Source: Pseudomonas oryzagri (GTDB taxonomy: Bacteria > Pseudomonadota > Gammaproteobacteria > Pseudomonadales > Pseudomonadaceae). Taken from it: a stretch of 64,000 bases of DNA. Below, piece by piece: positions 63,018 through 64,000 of this stretch. The notes beneath the pieces were generated by a model, which was not told where the DNA came from, searched no databases, and saw nothing but the letters and a program-made list of their open reading frames with translations. Positions within the stretch are counted from its first letter, which is position 1; each line of letters starts with the position of its first letter. The translations under genes were made by a program, and so were the position numbers. The stretch is from positions 558,001 through 622,000 of the forward strand of contig NZ_JAJHPU010000043.1 of the NCBI RefSeq assembly GCF_020831405.1, given 5' to 3'.

Positions 63018-63050
63018 AAAGAGCCACCATTATGGTGGCTCTTTGCTTTT
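63018..63050 (+). terminator. Terminator after sucD
   Basis: AAAGAGCCACC and GGTGGCTCTTT arms (63018-63044) around ATTAT, followed by GCTTTT. Confidence 0.85.
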
Positions 63051-63092
63051 GGGGCGTGCACCGGATTTCGACATTCTTTTCTGGTTGGATGC

Positions 63093-64000
63093 ATGACTCG
63101 ATTGAAAACCGCCGATGTACTGGGCCTCGGCTTCATGACCTTTGCTTTGTTTCTCGGTGCCGGGAACATCATCTTCCCGCCGAGTGCCGGTATGGCGGCG
63201 GGCGAGGCCGTCTGGAGCGCGGCGCTGGGGTTCCTGTTGACCGGTGTTGGCCTGCCGCTGCTCACCGTGGTGGCTCTGGCCAGGGTCGGTGGCGGCATGG
63301 AGCAGCTCACCGCACCGCTCGGCAGAAGTGCGGGGCTGCTGTTTGCCGTGCTGGTGTACCTGGCCATCGGTCCCCTGTTCGCCACGCCGCGGACCGCGGT
63401 GGTGTCCTTCGAGATGGGAGTGGCGCCCTTCACGGGTGAGGGGCCTTTGCCGCTGGCGATCTACTCGCTGGGATATTTCCTTGCTGTGTTGTTCCTCTCC
63501 CTCAATCCCGGTCGCCTGCTCGAGCGGGTCGGCAAGCTGATCACCCCGGTGCTCATCGGCGGGCTGCTGGTGCTGGGTGGCGCCGCCATCTTCGCCCCGG
63601 CCGGCGGGGTTGGGGTCACTGCTCCCGAGTATCGCGAGGCGCCGCTGATGCAGGGCTTCCTGCAGGGCTATCTGACCATGGATACCCTGGGCGCTCTGGT
63701 ATTCGGTATCGTTATCGCCACTGCCATCCGTGACCGTGGGGTGGACAAGGCGCACCGGGTTACCCGCTATTCGATCATCGCCGCGCTGATCGCGGGCAGT
63801 GGTCTGGCTCTGGTCTATCTGGCCCTGTTCCGTTTAGGCGCTACCAGCCAGGGCATCGCCGGCGACGCACAGAATGGCGTGCAAATCCTTACGGCCTATG
63901 TGCAGCATACCTTCGGTGCCCTCGGCAGCCTGCTGCTGGCGCTGGTTATCGGTCTGGCCTGCCTGACCACGGCGGTAGGCCTGATTGCGGCGTGTGGCGA
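63093..64000 (+). CDS. brnQ: Branched-chain amino acid carrier BrnQ/BraB (partial, 3' end off the window)
   Basis: First 302 codons of a sodium-coupled symporter for Leu, Ile and Val. Begins MTRLKTADVLGLGFMTFALF and continues GAGNIIFPPSAGMAAGE, YLAIGPLFATPRTAVVSFE and GYLTMDTLGALVFGIVI, all typical of BrnQ/BraB; about eight membrane helices are visible. The gene is cut by the right edge. Another ATG four bases upstream is out of frame. In P. aeruginosa braB also follows sucD, supporting the call. Confidence 0.93.
   Translation, partial: MTRLKTADVLGLGFMTFALFLGAGNIIFPPSAGMAAGEAVWSAALGFLLTGVGLPLLTVVALARVGGGMEQLTAPLGRSAGLLFAVLVYLAIGPLFATPRTAVVSFEMGVAPFTGEGPLPLAIYSLGYFLAVLFLSLNPGRLLERVGKLITPVLIGGLLVLGGAAIFAPAGGVGVTAPEYREAPLMQGFLQGYLTMDTLGALVFGIVIATAIRDRGVDKAHRVTRYSIIAALIAGSGLALVYLALFRLGATSQGIAGDAQNGVQILTAYVQHTFGALGSLLLALVIGLACLTTAVGLIAACG

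Overview
The window is ordinary-looking core chromosome of a high-GC gammaproteobacterium of the genus Pseudomonas in the broad sense. Diagnostic genes are oprI (the small murein lipoprotein), the etfBA/ETF-QO cluster, the DUF4398-OmpA lipoprotein pair, tgpA beside MoxR and DUF58 genes, and a gltA / sdhCDAB-sucAB-lpdG-sucCD-brnQ supercluster. Gene sets match blocks I remember from P. aeruginosa, but the blocks are joined differently, which points to another Pseudomonas lineage. No rRNA, tRNA, CRISPR array, prophage, transposase or plasmid gene was seen.

Layout. 1-2.9 kb: divergent ETF-ubiquinone oxidoreductase and etfBA. 3-5.8 kb: a periplasmic binding protein, three lipoprotein genes and a DUF2897 protein. 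5.9-7.3 kb: pyrF and a membrane protein. 7.3-9.3 kb, leftward: folE, an Smr-domain gene and a cysteine hydrolase. 9.4-17.5 kb, mostly rightward: a LysR regulator, prmB, aroC, an MFS transporter, the methionine-salvage genes mtnB-mtnD-mtnC and speE, with an alpha/beta hydrolase facing the other way. mtnBDC recycle the methylthioadenosine that SpeE produces. 17.7-20.7 kb, leftward: DUF1059, nitronate monooxygenase, GNAT and a DUF922 protease-like gene, with a 163-bp inverted-repeat element between two of them. 20.7-21.4 kb is an unusually AT-rich gene-free stretch before an RraB-like gene.

22.0-32.2 kb holds two separate transglutaminase-fold loci, ATP-grasp/alpha-E/transglutaminase and MoxR/DUF58/TgpA, split by a P-type ATPase. 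32.2-36.8 kb carries CHAD, TatD, an MltF-type transglycosylase, DoxX, a small hypothetical and greB. 36.9-43.1 kb carries a YbbA/YbbP-type ABC system divergent from tesA, then an L,D-transpeptidase, oprI and a small acetyltransferase, so envelope functions dominate here. 43.1-49.9 kb carries a DAHP synthase, a ketopantoate-reductase-like gene, a decayed 5'-nucleotidase, a universal stress protein, cysB, ppnP, an exonuclease, a beta-hydroxyacid dehydrogenase and a YkgJ protein.

49.9-63.0 kb is the TCA-cycle cluster. gltA and sdhC face away from each other across a 364-bp region with one good sigma-70 promoter for each direction. The long rightward unit encodes succinate dehydrogenase, 2-oxoglutarate dehydrogenase and succinyl-CoA synthetase. 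Structured leaders precede sucA and sucC; their position and pairing fit the described sucA-II and sucC RNA motifs. The window ends inside brnQ.

I found no convincing wholly new system. The least understood units are the ATP-grasp/alpha-E/transglutaminase operon, the foldable leader upstream of the DUF1059 gene, the 10-bp tandem repeats upstream of moxR, the 163-bp inverted-repeat element and the TCA-operon leaders.
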